Below are positions 6,390 through 14,477 of a stretch of DNA of 14,477 bases, piece by piece (position 1 is the stretch's first letter; each line of letters opens with the position of its first letter). Under the pieces are notes generated by a model. That model saw only the letters and a program-made list of their open reading frames with translations, had not been told where the DNA came from and did not search any database. The translations under genes were made by a program, and so were the position numbers. The DNA comes from Sedimenticola sp. (GTDB lineage: Bacteria; Pseudomonadota; Gammaproteobacteria; Chromatiales; Chromatiaceae): contig JALULB010000309.1 in NCBI GenBank assembly GCA_027041035.1, positions 6,872 to 21,348 on the forward strand, in the 5' to 3' direction.

Positions 6390-8282
6390 TCAAGCGTTGG
6401 CGATCTGACGCTGGAAGGATTCGAACATCAGCAGACTCCACAATGGCGCGCTGTAGTCACGTACTCCAGACTGATGGGCATCCACCAGGTGCTGGAGATA
6501 CTTGCGATCGAACAAGCCGGTATCCGCCAGGGTGTCGCCGAGAACCGATTCCCTGAGCCTAGCCTTCAACGGCCCGCGAAACCAGGACGCCAGCGGTACG
6601 GCGAACCCCATCTTGTGACGATACAACACATCGTTCGGCAGATAGGGTTCCAACGCTTTCTTGAAGATGTACTTCCCTTCCCTGCCGCGCAACTTCAGCT
6701 CCGGACTCAGGCCGGACATCCACTCCACCAGTTTATGGTCCAGCAGGGGTACTCGCACCTCCAGCGCGTGCGCCATGCTGGCGCGATCCACCTTGGTCAG
6801 GATGTCACCGACCAGATAGGTTTTCATATCCAGATACTGTACCTGCGACAAGGGATGATCGGGCGCGTTCCTGGCATGCCGACGCATGACCTCGACAGCC
6901 TGATAGCCCTGCAATTCCGATTTAAAGCGATCGCTGAACAGCCGGGCACGCATCTCGTCGGAAAGCAACGAGACGCTGTGGAAATATCCAGCCACGTTGT
7001 CACGCGCGAGCGCCTGAAAGGTCGTCTTGGCGCGCAGCACCTTGGGTGCCCAGTCGGCTTTCGGATAGATACGGCCGAGTCCACCGAACAAGGGCTGGCG
7101 CAACATGCCGGGAATCATACCGCGCATCCTGGCTTCGTACATATGCCAGCGATAGCGCCGATAGCCCGCCAGGTTCTCGTCCCCGCCGTCACCGGAGAGC
7201 ACCACGGTGACCTTCTGCTTGGCCAACTGACAGACCCGATAGGTCGGAATCGCCGAGCTGTCGGCGTAAGGTTCGTCATAGAAGAAAGCGAGTTTATCGA
7301 CCAGGTCGAAATCATCGGTGTCGACGTTGCCGACAAAGTGATTGGTCTGATAGCGGTCAGCCACCTGCTGGGCAAACTCGGTTTCATTGAACCGTGGGTC
7401 GCTGAATGAGATCGAGCAGGTGTTCACCGGCTCCTTCATCAGACCGGCCATCATCGCGACGATCGCGCTGGAATCCACGCCACCGGACAGGAACGCGCCC
7501 AGCGGCACCTCCGACACCAAACGCAGATCGGTGGCATCGCGCAAGCGCTCCATCAGCGCTTCGCCGGCCGCCTGTTCGTCACCCACGGAGACCGGCCCGA
7601 ACGGAACGTCCCAGTATTGCCGAGGCTCAGGTACCGCTTCACCCTGACGGAGCAGCATGAAATGACCCGGCTCCAGCTTGTGCAGACTCTTGTATATGGT
7701 GCGCGGCTCGGGGATATAGCCGTAAGCAAAGTATTCCTCTACCGCCAACGGGTCGATATCGCGATCCAGGCCGGGGTATTTGTACAGCGTCTTCAGCTCG
7801 GAGCCGAAGATGAACCGACCGTCCGGCATCAGGCCGTAGTGCAGCGGCTTGATGCCCAGTCGGTCACGTGCCAGAAACAGCGTTTTCTTGTTTCTGTCCC
7901 AGACGGCGAATGCAAACATGCCACGAAAATGCTTCAGGCAATCGACTCCCCACTCTTCCCAGGCATGCACGATGACCTCGGTGTCCGAATGGGTGTGAAA
8001 GCGATGGCCCAGGGATTTCAGCTCCTCTGCCGTGGTGGCGAAGTTGTAGATCTCTCCGTTGAAAACCACGACGACACTGTCGTCCTCGTTGAACATCGGT
8101 TGCTGCCCGGAGGACAGATCGATGATCGACAAGCGCCTGTGCCCGAGTCCCACGCCGGGTTCGACGTGCAGCCCACCTTCGTCCGGACCACGGTGAAACT
8201 GCGCCTCGTTCATGTCATGCAACAACTGGCGCGGAATCTCCCCCGGCCCGCGTGTATCGAAAATGCCAACTAAACCACACAT
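6390..8282 (-). CDS. XrtA/PEP-CTERM-associated amidotransferase (asparagine synthase-like)
   Basis: A 630-residue asparagine synthase B-like enzyme of the type attached to exosortase A loci (TIGR03108). The N-terminal class II glutaminase domain is intact: nucleophile C2 after Met removal (MCGLVGIF), LGHRRLSIID (46-55), FNGEIYN (74-80) and HSDTEV (98-103). The synthetase domain has the PP-loop SGGVDSS (266-272), EPYADSSAIPTY (337-348) and SGDGGDENLAGY (363-374). It would take ammonia from glutamine and transfer it to an ATP-activated carboxylate. In these loci the target is thought to be a sugar acid or amino-acid substituent rather than free aspartate, but that is inference. The start is ATG with GGGA eight bases upstream (8291-8294). 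It begins 14 bases after the glycosyltransferase upstream. Confidence 0.93.
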   Translation of the reverse strand: MCGLVGIFDTRGPGEIPRQLLHDMNEAQFHRGPDEGGLHVEPGVGLGHRRLSIIDLSSGQQPMFNEDDSVVVVFNGEIYNFATTAEELKSLGHRFHTHSDTEVIVHAWEEWGVDCLKHFRGMFAFAVWDRNKKTLFLARDRLGIKPLHYGLMPDGRFIFGSELKTLYKYPGLDRDIDPLAVEEYFAYGYIPEPRTIYKSLHKLEPGHFMLLRQGEAVPEPRQYWDVPFGPVSVGDEQAAGEALMERLRDATDLRLVSEVPLGAFLSGGVDSSAIVAMMAGLMKEPVNTCSISFSDPRFNETEFAQQVADRYQTNHFVGNVDTDDFDLVDKLAFFYDEPYADSSAIPTYRVCQLAKQKVTVVLSGDGGDENLAGYRRYRWHMYEARMRGMIPGMLRQPLFGGLGRIYPKADWAPKVLRAKTTFQALARDNVAGYFHSVSLLSDEMRARLFSDRFKSELQGYQAVEVMRRHARNAPDHPLSQVQYLDMKTYLVGDILTKVDRASMAHALEVRVPLLDHKLVEWMSGLSPELKLRGREGKYIFKKALEPYLPNDVLYRHKMGFAVPLASWFRGPLKARLRESVLGDTLADTGLFDRKYLQHLVDAHQSGVRDYSAPLWSLLMFESFQRQIANA

Positions 8283-8296
8283 ATTATTTATCCCGC

Positions 8297-9481
8297 CTAT
8301 CGGGCATCCGCCGGGCCACGCCCGGTGGATGCCTGACGCTGTACCTCGATAAGTGCTTCATACACCGCCGTATATTCACGCACGGTATTACCCCAATTGA
8401 ATCGATCTTCTATTTTCTGTCGCGCGACACGGCCCATCTCCAACCTCAATTCCCGGTCATCGAGTAACTCGGCCAATCGCCGCGTCAGCGCCGTCCCGTC
8501 GCCAACATCGATCAGGAAACCGCTACGCCCGTCCTCGACCAGTTCGGGATTGCCACCGACCCGGGTCGCGATGACTGGCAAGCCGCACGCCATCGCTTCG
8601 AGAATGGTGTTGGATATGCCTTCGTTGAGCGATGGCAGCACAAAGACATCCAACTGGCATAGCAGCGCGCCGACATCCGATCGGTCACCGGCAAACCAGC
8701 ATCGATCCGCTACCCCGAGCTCGCGGGAAAGCGCTTCCAGCATTTCACGTTGGGGACCGTCACCCACGACAATCAAGCCGAGTTGTTCAGGCTGTCGCGA
8801 CCGCTGTTCGCACAACGCGGCGAAGGCGCGTATCAGCGTATCCTGCGATTTCACCGCCGCCAGTCTCCCCACGGTTCCGACCAGCAACACCCCGGGACGG
8901 GCGAACGCGGGAGGAAACCCGGCACGCTCCTTATCGTCCACCGGGCGGAAACGGGACTGATCCACGCCGTTATAGATCTGCGTCACCTTCGAGCGCGGAA
9001 TCCCCACGGTATCGCTCAACCAGCGTTGCAGATCCTGGCTCACCGCGATGTAGCGATGAATGAAACGCCCCATGAAACGACGGAAACGGTTATAGCCCTT
9101 GTGCCGCCCGTCCAGGTCGAACATATCCCGTCCATGCTCGCCATGTACCCGCCCCGCGCGCCAACGACGCAGGCCCAAGAGCTGCATCTCCAGCGTACCG
9201 AAATTACGCGTGTGAATGATGTCCGGTCGCAGCTGTCCGAGCAGCCGCCAGAAGCGCCAGTACAAGCGAAAATCATGCCCCTCGCGCTTATGCAGTTCAT
9301 GCACGCTGACCGAGGGATTCGTTACCCGGGCGGCAAAATCATCGGCGCGCGTAAGACAGACGATATGCTGGTCGAAATCCTCCGCGGGCATCCGGTTGAT
9401 GATATTCACCAAGCCATTCTCCAGGCCACCGGTACTCAGGGCATGGATAACGTGCATGATGACAGGCTTTGCTTTTGACAT
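8297..9481 (-). CDS. TIGR03088-type PEP-CTERM/XrtA glycosyltransferase
   Basis: A GT4 glycosyltransferase of 394 residues matching the XrtA-associated TIGR03088 family. HVIHALSTGGLENGLVNII (10-28) is the glycine-rich N-terminal loop, GEHGRD (114-119) and IYNGVDQSRF (169-178) follow, GTVGRLAAVKSQDTLI (202-217) opens the donor domain, and NEGISNTILEAMACGLPVIA (286-305) carries the E-x7-E pair (E287, E295). I chose the ATG at 9481, 14 bases after the exosortase stop. A TTG at 9517 would give 12 extra residues and overlap the exosortase gene, but those residues do not look like the family N-terminus. Ribosome binding site support is weak (AAGG 12 bases upstream). Most likely cytoplasmic. Confidence 0.92.
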   Translation of the reverse strand: MSKAKPVIMHVIHALSTGGLENGLVNIINRMPAEDFDQHIVCLTRADDFAARVTNPSVSVHELHKREGHDFRLYWRFWRLLGQLRPDIIHTRNFGTLEMQLLGLRRWRAGRVHGEHGRDMFDLDGRHKGYNRFRRFMGRFIHRYIAVSQDLQRWLSDTVGIPRSKVTQIYNGVDQSRFRPVDDKERAGFPPAFARPGVLLVGTVGRLAAVKSQDTLIRAFAALCEQRSRQPEQLGLIVVGDGPQREMLEALSRELGVADRCWFAGDRSDVGALLCQLDVFVLPSLNEGISNTILEAMACGLPVIATRVGGNPELVEDGRSGFLIDVGDGTALTRRLAELLDDRELRLEMGRVARQKIEDRFNWGNTVREYTAVYEALIEVQRQASTGRGPADAR

Positions 9482-9495
9482 CCGCTGATGCCGCC

Positions 9496-11040
9496 TTACT
9501 TGGCGACCCTCAGCCAATCACGCGAGAAACGTTCGAGACGCTCGCGCGCCGACTGATACTTTTCCCTTGGCGCCGGAGTGAACAGTATGACCTGTAACTC
9601 AGCGCCGGTATCGCCGGAGAGGCGCTTGCGTGTCTGCAATAGCTTGGTCAGATAGGGATTGGCGGTATTCGTCGCGCCGACCTGATACCACTTGAATATG
9701 ACGAGATCACGATCGAAGCCGCGCAACACGACCTCGTCCGCGTCGACCGATTGGCCCGGCGACAGATCGAAATCCACCTTTCCCCGTGAGACGACGCGCC
9801 AGCGCTTGTCACCCGGCGCAATCAGCAGGTGCTCCGAGTTTACCAGCTCGGCGCCCTGGGTTTCGTTACCAAAACTGGCCAGATACAGGCCGACGACATG
9901 GCCGCCATCGCGGAAGTACGTGATCGACTCCGTCGCCGCGTCCTTGATCGCGGGTTTCCAGCGCCAGCCGGGATCCGGGTTGGTGCGCCACGCACCCGAG
10001 ATACTCCCGGCAAGCGAGGTCAGCGTCGGCACCTCGGCCAGCGTCTGACCGCGCAACCAGGTTGCCGAAACCGGCCATGCGACGTAGCTCAGCGCGAGCA
10101 CAAGAAAGAAGATCGGCAGATTCGAACGCTGGCACTCCTTGATATCCGGCAGCGCGGCGCTAGCGTCGACCTTCGGGTGCACCGCGTCCGGGTCCTTCCA
10201 GAAGGAGCCGATATAGAAGAGTATCGCCATCACGATACCGAAGAAGATCCAGCCGTAGATCAGATGATCCACGCCGACCGCGATCTTCATGTCGCTCAGA
10301 TGCCCGAGCATGACGATCATGTAGGCGCGCAAGCCATTGGCGATGATTGGAACGATGAACGACAGCAGGATAAACAGCGCCCGCTTCCATAGTTTGGAAT
10401 AGGTCAGATAGGCATACAGGAAACCCAGGGTCACCGAAGCGATCAGGTAGCGCACGCCGCTGCATGCTTCCACCACCGACCAACTACCGCTGGGCAGCGT
10501 AAAATACATGCCTTCCCGATATACCGGAATACCGGTATAGCGCAGCATATCCACGGTGAAACTCGCGGTGAATTCCATCATCGGCGGCACCAGCGCCTTG
10601 CCGACCGGCACCATGAAGAACAGAAAGCCGAGTGGAAACATCAGGCGCTTCGCGACATCATGGCCGAGCACCGCCCAGACACCCGCGATCAGCATGGCGA
10701 CGACAGCGTACTCCTGCACCACCAGCACGTTGGCGAGATTCCCCAGCAACCAGATGAAACCGGCGATCAGCACACCGAGTAACGGCCACCAATCAAAGCG
10801 TGGCGCCAACGCACGATAGCTGCCCCAACGGTCCCAGATCAGCCAGGCGCTGATCGGCACGACCAGAAACCCGTGGGTAAAGGTCGCCGAACTCATCCAT
10901 GTGTGTACCATGGCGGCCCAAGTATCGAAAAACACCGCTACCACCAACACGACAAGCAGAAGCAGGTGCCCGGCCGCCTTTTTCCAGCACGCAGAAATTT
11001 TCATGTCCAGTTTTCCGTGGATCGGGCCGTCGAAAAACAT
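9496..11040 (-). CDS. xrtA: exosortase A with C-terminal EpsI domain
   Basis: Exosortase A, the inner-membrane cysteine protease/transpeptidase that recognises C-terminal PEP-CTERM sorting signals. At 514 residues it contains two parts. Residues about 22-280 are the multi-span exosortase core. Its conserved triad is C193 in VVEACSGVRYL (189-199), R238 in NGLRAYMIV (235-243) and H259 in GVDHLIYGW (256-264). Residues about 305-514 form an EpsI-like periplasmic domain after one further membrane segment (309-322), fused here rather than encoded separately. The ATG at 11040 is used. An ATG at 11004 (MKISACWKK, directly before the first membrane segment, with GGA nine bases upstream) is a real alternative. 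Sixty-one bases separate it from the upstream glycosyltransferase, the largest gap within the first block. No PEP-CTERM substrate is encoded in the window. Confidence 0.95.
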   Translation of the reverse strand: MFFDGPIHGKLDMKISACWKKAAGHLLLLVVLVVAVFFDTWAAMVHTWMSSATFTHGFLVVPISAWLIWDRWGSYRALAPRFDWWPLLGVLIAGFIWLLGNLANVLVVQEYAVVAMLIAGVWAVLGHDVAKRLMFPLGFLFFMVPVGKALVPPMMEFTASFTVDMLRYTGIPVYREGMYFTLPSGSWSVVEACSGVRYLIASVTLGFLYAYLTYSKLWKRALFILLSFIVPIIANGLRAYMIVMLGHLSDMKIAVGVDHLIYGWIFFGIVMAILFYIGSFWKDPDAVHPKVDASAALPDIKECQRSNLPIFFLVLALSYVAWPVSATWLRGQTLAEVPTLTSLAGSISGAWRTNPDPGWRWKPAIKDAATESITYFRDGGHVVGLYLASFGNETQGAELVNSEHLLIAPGDKRWRVVSRGKVDFDLSPGQSVDADEVVLRGFDRDLVIFKWYQVGATNTANPYLTKLLQTRKRLSGDTGAELQVILFTPAPREKYQSARERLERFSRDWLRVAK

Positions 11041-11101
11041 GCATCAGGCACTGTTTTCCGCTCCCCCCGGTCGTTGAAGTGTGAGTAATTCGTCGCGACC
11101 A

Positions 11102-12301
11102 TCATCTCAACCCCGACAGCACGGGCTTCAGGCTGCTCTGCCAAGCGTATCCGTCGATGACCCGCTGCCGCGCCGCCTGTCCGATAGCCTCGGCGCGTTG
11201 CCTGTCTTCCAGGAACTCCAGACAGCGCAGAAAGTCCCGGGCATCGTTCGCGACGAGCAAGTCCCGACCATCCTCGGCGACGATGCCTTCCAGCGCCGCG
11301 TCGGTGGCCAGTACCGGTCGCCCCATGGCCATGCCTTCCAATACCTTGTTCTGTATGCCGCGCGCGATACGCAGCGGTGCAACGACGGCCCAGGCATCGC
11401 GCACATAGGGGCGCACGTCGGGCACGCGTCCGGTAACGCTGACACCGTCTTTCCGAGCAAGTTGCTTCACTGCTTCCGCTGGTTTGGATCCGACGATGAC
11501 AAAGCGCAGATCGCTCCATCGACGACGCAGTACCGGCATCACCTCTTCCACGAACCAGACGACCGCTTCGATGTTCGGCCAGTAATCCATCGCGCCGGTG
11601 AACACCAGGCGCGGCGCATCGTCCGAATAGACAGCCGGCAGTTCGGTATCCGCCGAGAAATAATCGGTATCCACGCCGTTATTGAAGTAAGCGGCAGGAT
11701 GCGCCAGATCCGGAACCAAACGGCTGAATAGATCGGCCTCGGCCCTGGAAACGAAGAAACTCTGGTCGAACGCGGACGCGACCTGCTTTTCGTAGGCCAG
11801 CAGACGGTCGGCTTCGCGGTTATAGATCCAACTCGTCGGCCAGGATTTCGTCGCCGCGTACTGGCGCCATTTGTCTGAATCCACGTCGACGAAATCCATC
11901 ACGCGGTTGATGTCCCGGTAGGCGTCCGACATGACGAATTGCGCCATCGCGGAGGAGTAGACAAGGATATTCTCCGGTCGATACTTTTCGATACTCCGCC
12001 CGACCCAGGAGGAGAAGGCCGCCGACTGGTAATACGGCAGGCTCAACGGCTGCCCGTGGAGCAGGCCTTTCAGGCTCTTCAGCTTGGCGCCGCGTGGCGA
12101 CAGCGGATGCAGATAGACCTCTTCGCACATATCCTCCAATGCCTGCCGATACTGCCAATCGTTGTCGTCGTCGACAAAGGCACCGAGCACCACGGCATGC
12201 TCCTGGCTCACCTCGCGCAACAGGTGAAAGGAACGAATCTTGTCACCCTTGTCGGGAGGAAAGGGAATCCGATGGCAAAGCATCAGCAGGGCAGGTTTCA
12301 T
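11102..12301 (-). CDS. TIGR03087-type PEP-CTERM/XrtA glycosyltransferase
   Basis: A 399-residue GT4-like glycosyltransferase matching the XrtA-associated TIGR03087 family. The N-terminus has LLMLCHRIPFPPDKGDKIR (5-23), the hallmark of that family. The donor domain begins at LVFTGAMDYWPNIEAV (232-247), with FVIVGSKP (267-274) and APLRIARGIQNKVLEGMAMG (308-327, E322 in the position of the second glutamate of the E-x7-E region). The first glutamate of that motif is not evident, as is common in this subgroup. The ATG at 12301 leaves 22 bases after the FemAB gene; its ribosome binding site is weak. The role is sugar transfer in assembly of the locus glycan; sugar and linkage are unknown. Confidence 0.93.
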   Translation of the reverse strand: MKPALLMLCHRIPFPPDKGDKIRSFHLLREVSQEHAVVLGAFVDDDNDWQYRQALEDMCEEVYLHPLSPRGAKLKSLKGLLHGQPLSLPYYQSAAFSSWVGRSIEKYRPENILVYSSAMAQFVMSDAYRDINRVMDFVDVDSDKWRQYAATKSWPTSWIYNREADRLLAYEKQVASAFDQSFFVSRAEADLFSRLVPDLAHPAAYFNNGVDTDYFSADTELPAVYSDDAPRLVFTGAMDYWPNIEAVVWFVEEVMPVLRRRWSDLRFVIVGSKPAEAVKQLARKDGVSVTGRVPDVRPYVRDAWAVVAPLRIARGIQNKVLEGMAMGRPVLATDAALEGIVAEDGRDLLVANDARDFLRCLEFLEDRQRAEAIGQAARQRVIDGYAWQSSLKPVLSGLR

Positions 12302-12323
12302 CGTTTCGACGCCACGCCGGAAG

Positions 12324-13370
12324 CTAACCCAGATGCCGGGAGATCATCGGACCCAAGCGGTTGGCCAACGGCAACGGCAGCTTCTTCCAGGTATCGATGA
12401 CAAGGCGGTACTTCGGATTGGACGGATTCAGTTCGGGCAAGGATTCGCCGGGCTTCAGCCAGTATTCATAGTGCAGTGGCTGGGGTTCGAAGCCCCAGTT
12501 CTTCTTGAACGAGAACGGGCCGGTGCCGACCTTGCTGCGACCGAAGTCGAAGCGCTTCGCGCCCCGGGCGCGGGCATGACACATCAGCTTCCAGTACATG
12601 AAGTCATGCGCCTTCAATGCCCGCGCCTGGGGTATGCTGCCAGCGTAATACGGCAATACCTGATCGCGAAAATAGAAGCTCAGCACGCCGGCCACCGGTC
12701 GTCCTTCATGCTTCACCACGGCCATTTCGCAAGCATCGCCAAACACCTCGGCGAGCGCCGGAAACAGCTTGCGACTGAATACCGGTGTACCCAGATTCCT
12801 GACGCTTTCCGCATATAGTGCATAGACCAGCGCGGCATCGTCGCTGATTTCGAGTTCAAGGCCGGCCTTGATGCCCTTGCGCACCATCGCGCGCTGCTTA
12901 CGCGGAATAGCCTGCAGGATGGCATCATCATCCTCGGCCATCTCTTTCCTGAAGGTGAAATACAGGTCGTCCTTTACCGGCCAACCGGTATGTTGGCGCC
13001 GCTCATGCTTGAATTCGATCGAAGCCACGCCAAGCTTTTCCGCCAGGCTTTCCGCCTCGCCGAACAACGCCTGGCGCGCCGCGTCGGTGTTCGCCGCCAC
13101 GCCACCATAGACACAGAACGGCAATGCGCTGAGACGATTGCCAAACAGCAGGCTCTTCATATGTGCCAGTGGCAACACGCCTTCGATCATGCCGTCGCGT
13201 TCGACATACAGGAAATAGGCGGTATGGCCAAATACCTGTTCCATGATCGTCCGCCAGCCGGCGCGATGGAAGAAGCTTGCATCGGGACAGGATGCCACGA
13301 AATCGTCCCAACGCTGGACATCGCCGCTATTGAGCGTACGGAGAGTCAAACCACCCAGTGCTGCATTCAC
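12324..13370 (-). CDS. FemAB family XrtA/PEP-CTERM-associated protein
   Basis: A 348-residue FemAB/GNAT-fold protein of the exosortase-associated type (TIGR03019). FemAB relatives transfer amino acids from aminoacyl-tRNA, or other acyl groups, to an amine. Two GNAT-like halves are visible, joined around the basic segment PRKQRAMVRKGIKAGLELE (156-174). The most family-like stretches are RNLGTPVFSRKLF (191-203), the AGVLSFYF strand (227-234), HDFMYWKLMCHA (255-266) and FDFGRSKVGTGPFSFKKNWG (274-293). The start is GTG, overlapping the deacetylase stop in a GTGA arrangement, with GGGA eight bases upstream, so translation is probably coupled. No signal or membrane segment is seen, so it is likely cytoplasmic. 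The acceptor is not known; an amino group exposed by the deacetylase encoded just upstream is a reasonable guess. Confidence 0.92.
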   Translation of the reverse strand: MNAALGGLTLRTLNSGDVQRWDDFVASCPDASFFHRAGWRTIMEQVFGHTAYFLYVERDGMIEGVLPLAHMKSLLFGNRLSALPFCVYGGVAANTDAARQALFGEAESLAEKLGVASIEFKHERRQHTGWPVKDDLYFTFRKEMAEDDDAILQAIPRKQRAMVRKGIKAGLELEISDDAALVYALYAESVRNLGTPVFSRKLFPALAEVFGDACEMAVVKHEGRPVAGVLSFYFRDQVLPYYAGSIPQARALKAHDFMYWKLMCHARARGAKRFDFGRSKVGTGPFSFKKNWGFEPQPLHYEYWLKPGESLPELNPSNPKYRLVIDTWKKLPLPLANRLGPMISRHLG

Positions 13371-14287
13371 GCTGTTTTTCCCGATTCAGATAAAGTTATC
13401 GACGCCTCGTCCCGGGGCAGAAATATCCTGTCCATGCGATCCCACTTCAAATCTCCAAGCAAACGCTTCAGCCTGGACTCCATCTGCTCCAGATGCAGAT
13501 AATGTCTGAACTTCGCCTTACGACTGATACCCTCGATACGCGGCTGCCGGGGGTCGATCTCCCAAGGGTGGAAATAGAAGACCCCGGGCATGCCTTCCTG
13601 CTGGTTCACGCGCCGGATCGCCCAGCGGCTCAAGGCATAGGGAAAGAAGCGAAACCAACCGCCGCCGCCCGCCGGCCACTGCTTACCCAGGGCATTGACC
13701 GTGGTGACCGGAATCTCGACGAAATCATCGGCCGGCAACGGATGGAAGGGAAAGCGCGGCGCTTCCGACATGCCGTACAGATCATGATTGATTGGAAAGA
13801 TACTCGAGCTGTAACGATAGCCGGCATCACGCAGCTCATCGAGCGCCCAGAGATTGTCCCGACCGATCGAGTAGCTGGCGGCGCGATAGCCACGTACCGG
13901 CACACCGCCCAGGTCTTCCAGAAGATCCTTGGTACGACGGATATCGTCGCGAAACTCCTCGGGCCGTTGGCCGGTTACGCGAATGTGTTCCCAACCATGA
14001 CTGGCCAGTTCGTGACCGGCATCGACGATGCGCCCGACCATCCGGGGGTAACGCTTCGCGACCCAGCCCAAGGTGAAGAAGGTCGCCTTCACATCGGCCT
14101 GCTCGAACAACGCCAGAATGCGTTCCACATTCCGTTCCACCCGGCATTCGTAACGATCCCAGGCGGCATGCTCGACATGCTTCTCGAACGCGGATACCTG
14201 GAAATAATCCTCGACATCGACGGACATACCATTGGTGATCGGCTGCGTGCGCAGCACTGGCGCGGGCAAAGTGGATTTCAGTGTCAT
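13367..14287 (-). CDS. XrtA-type polysaccharide deacetylase (TIGR03006 type)
   Basis: A 306-residue CE4-fold deacetylase with the C-terminal DUF3473-like extension found in exosortase A loci. SVDVEDYF (22-29) replaces the usual TFDD motif and supplies the catalytic/metal acidic residues. HELASHGWEH (92-101) gives metal ligands H97 and H101. RGYRAASYS (132-140) and FYFHPWEID (238-246, H240) complete the active-site set, and the tail after residue 250 is the helical extension. It would deacetylate a GlcNAc-type sugar in the glycan. The ATG overlaps the wecB stop (ATGA) and GGAG lies nine bases upstream. Its own stop overlaps the FemAB start, so wecB, this gene and FemAB form a tightly coupled trio. 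Confidence 0.94.
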   Translation of the reverse strand: MTLKSTLPAPVLRTQPITNGMSVDVEDYFQVSAFEKHVEHAAWDRYECRVERNVERILALFEQADVKATFFTLGWVAKRYPRMVGRIVDAGHELASHGWEHIRVTGQRPEEFRDDIRRTKDLLEDLGGVPVRGYRAASYSIGRDNLWALDELRDAGYRYSSSIFPINHDLYGMSEAPRFPFHPLPADDFVEIPVTTVNALGKQWPAGGGGWFRFFPYALSRWAIRRVNQQEGMPGVFYFHPWEIDPRQPRIEGISRKAKFRHYLHLEQMESRLKRLLGDLKWDRMDRIFLPRDEASITLSESGKTA

Positions 14288-14477
14288 GCCTCCGCACTCC
14301 CGACGCGGTACTTTTCAACCAGCCACGCTTCCACCACCTCGGCTATCCGGTCAGCCGCCCGACCATCCCAGAACTCGGGAACACGCCCCGACTTGCCTCC
14401 GGTCTCCAGAATATCCTCGACAACCGCTCGAATCCGGGTCGACGAGGTGCCGACGATCTCGTTGGTGCCTTCCGTCA
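14284..14477 (-). CDS. wecB: UDP-N-acetylglucosamine 2-epimerase (non-hydrolysing), C-terminal end only
   Basis: The last 63 residues of an open frame entering from the right edge. The stretch TEGTNEIVGTSSTRIRAVVE matches the end of non-hydrolysing UDP-GlcNAc 2-epimerases, where the segment around T-x-G-T-N-x-x-V-G closes the UDP-binding site. The remainder (GRVPEFWDGRAADRIAEVVE) is the usual C-terminal helix. The enzyme interconverts UDP-GlcNAc and UDP-ManNAc, supplying an amino-sugar donor. The stop overlaps the next start in an ATGA arrangement. Only a short part is visible, so the family is likely rather than certain, but a wecB-like gene beside the XrtA deacetylase is the common arrangement. 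Confidence 0.8.
   Translation of the reverse strand, partial: TEGTNEIVGTSSTRIRAVVEDILETGGKSGRVPEFWDGRAADRIAEVVEAWLVEKYRVGSAEA

Noticed and set aside
6474..7409. Plus-strand open frame of 311 codons inside the amidotransferase gene
   Set aside because: It is fully antisense to a conserved synthetase domain and has no recognisable protein features.
7604..7627. VPEP motif as a possible PEP-CTERM sorting signal
   Set aside because: It is internal to the amidotransferase (around residues 217-220), with no following membrane helix or basic tail.

Overview
The window is a long stretch of one exosortase A (XrtA/PEP-CTERM) exopolysaccharide locus. All eleven genes lie on the minus strand, so transcription runs from the high coordinates to the low ones. 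The set of XrtA-associated families, the GC-rich coding sequence and an IS66-type mini-element suggest a Gram-negative proteobacterium, most likely a gammaproteobacterium or betaproteobacterium. I cannot name the genus.

In the direction of transcription, the first block (14477 to 4046) holds: the 3' end of a UDP-GlcNAc 2-epimerase (wecB-like); an XrtA-type polysaccharide deacetylase; a FemAB-like acyltransferase; a TIGR03087-type glycosyltransferase; exosortase A fused to an EpsI domain; a TIGR03088-type glycosyltransferase; an asparagine-synthase-like amidotransferase; a TIGR04063-type glycosyltransferase; and a further GT4 glycosyltransferase. The genes overlap or are separated by at most about 60 bases, so this reads as one operon.

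The only sizeable gap is 3629-4045. It carries a 199-bp non-autonomous mobile element (3667-3865) with perfect 13-bp terminal inverted repeats starting GTAA and a perfect 8-bp target duplication (ACTTTCAT). These are hallmarks of an IS66-family derivative. It sits between a TATAAT box and the start of the second block.

The second block (3628 to 1) holds a PaaK/CapK-like adenylate-forming enzyme, the exosortase A-associated O-glycosylation ligase/Wzy-like membrane protein, and a second polysaccharide deacetylase that runs off the left edge.

Together the genes would make a hexosamine-containing glycan (epimerase, four GT4 enzymes), modify it (two deacetylases, FemAB, amidotransferase, acyl-activating enzyme), polymerise or ligate it (O-ligase), and process and anchor PEP-CTERM proteins at the inner membrane (XrtA). 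No PEP-CTERM substrate protein, Wza exporter or chain-length/tyrosine kinase gene lies inside the window. Those usual partners would have to be outside it.
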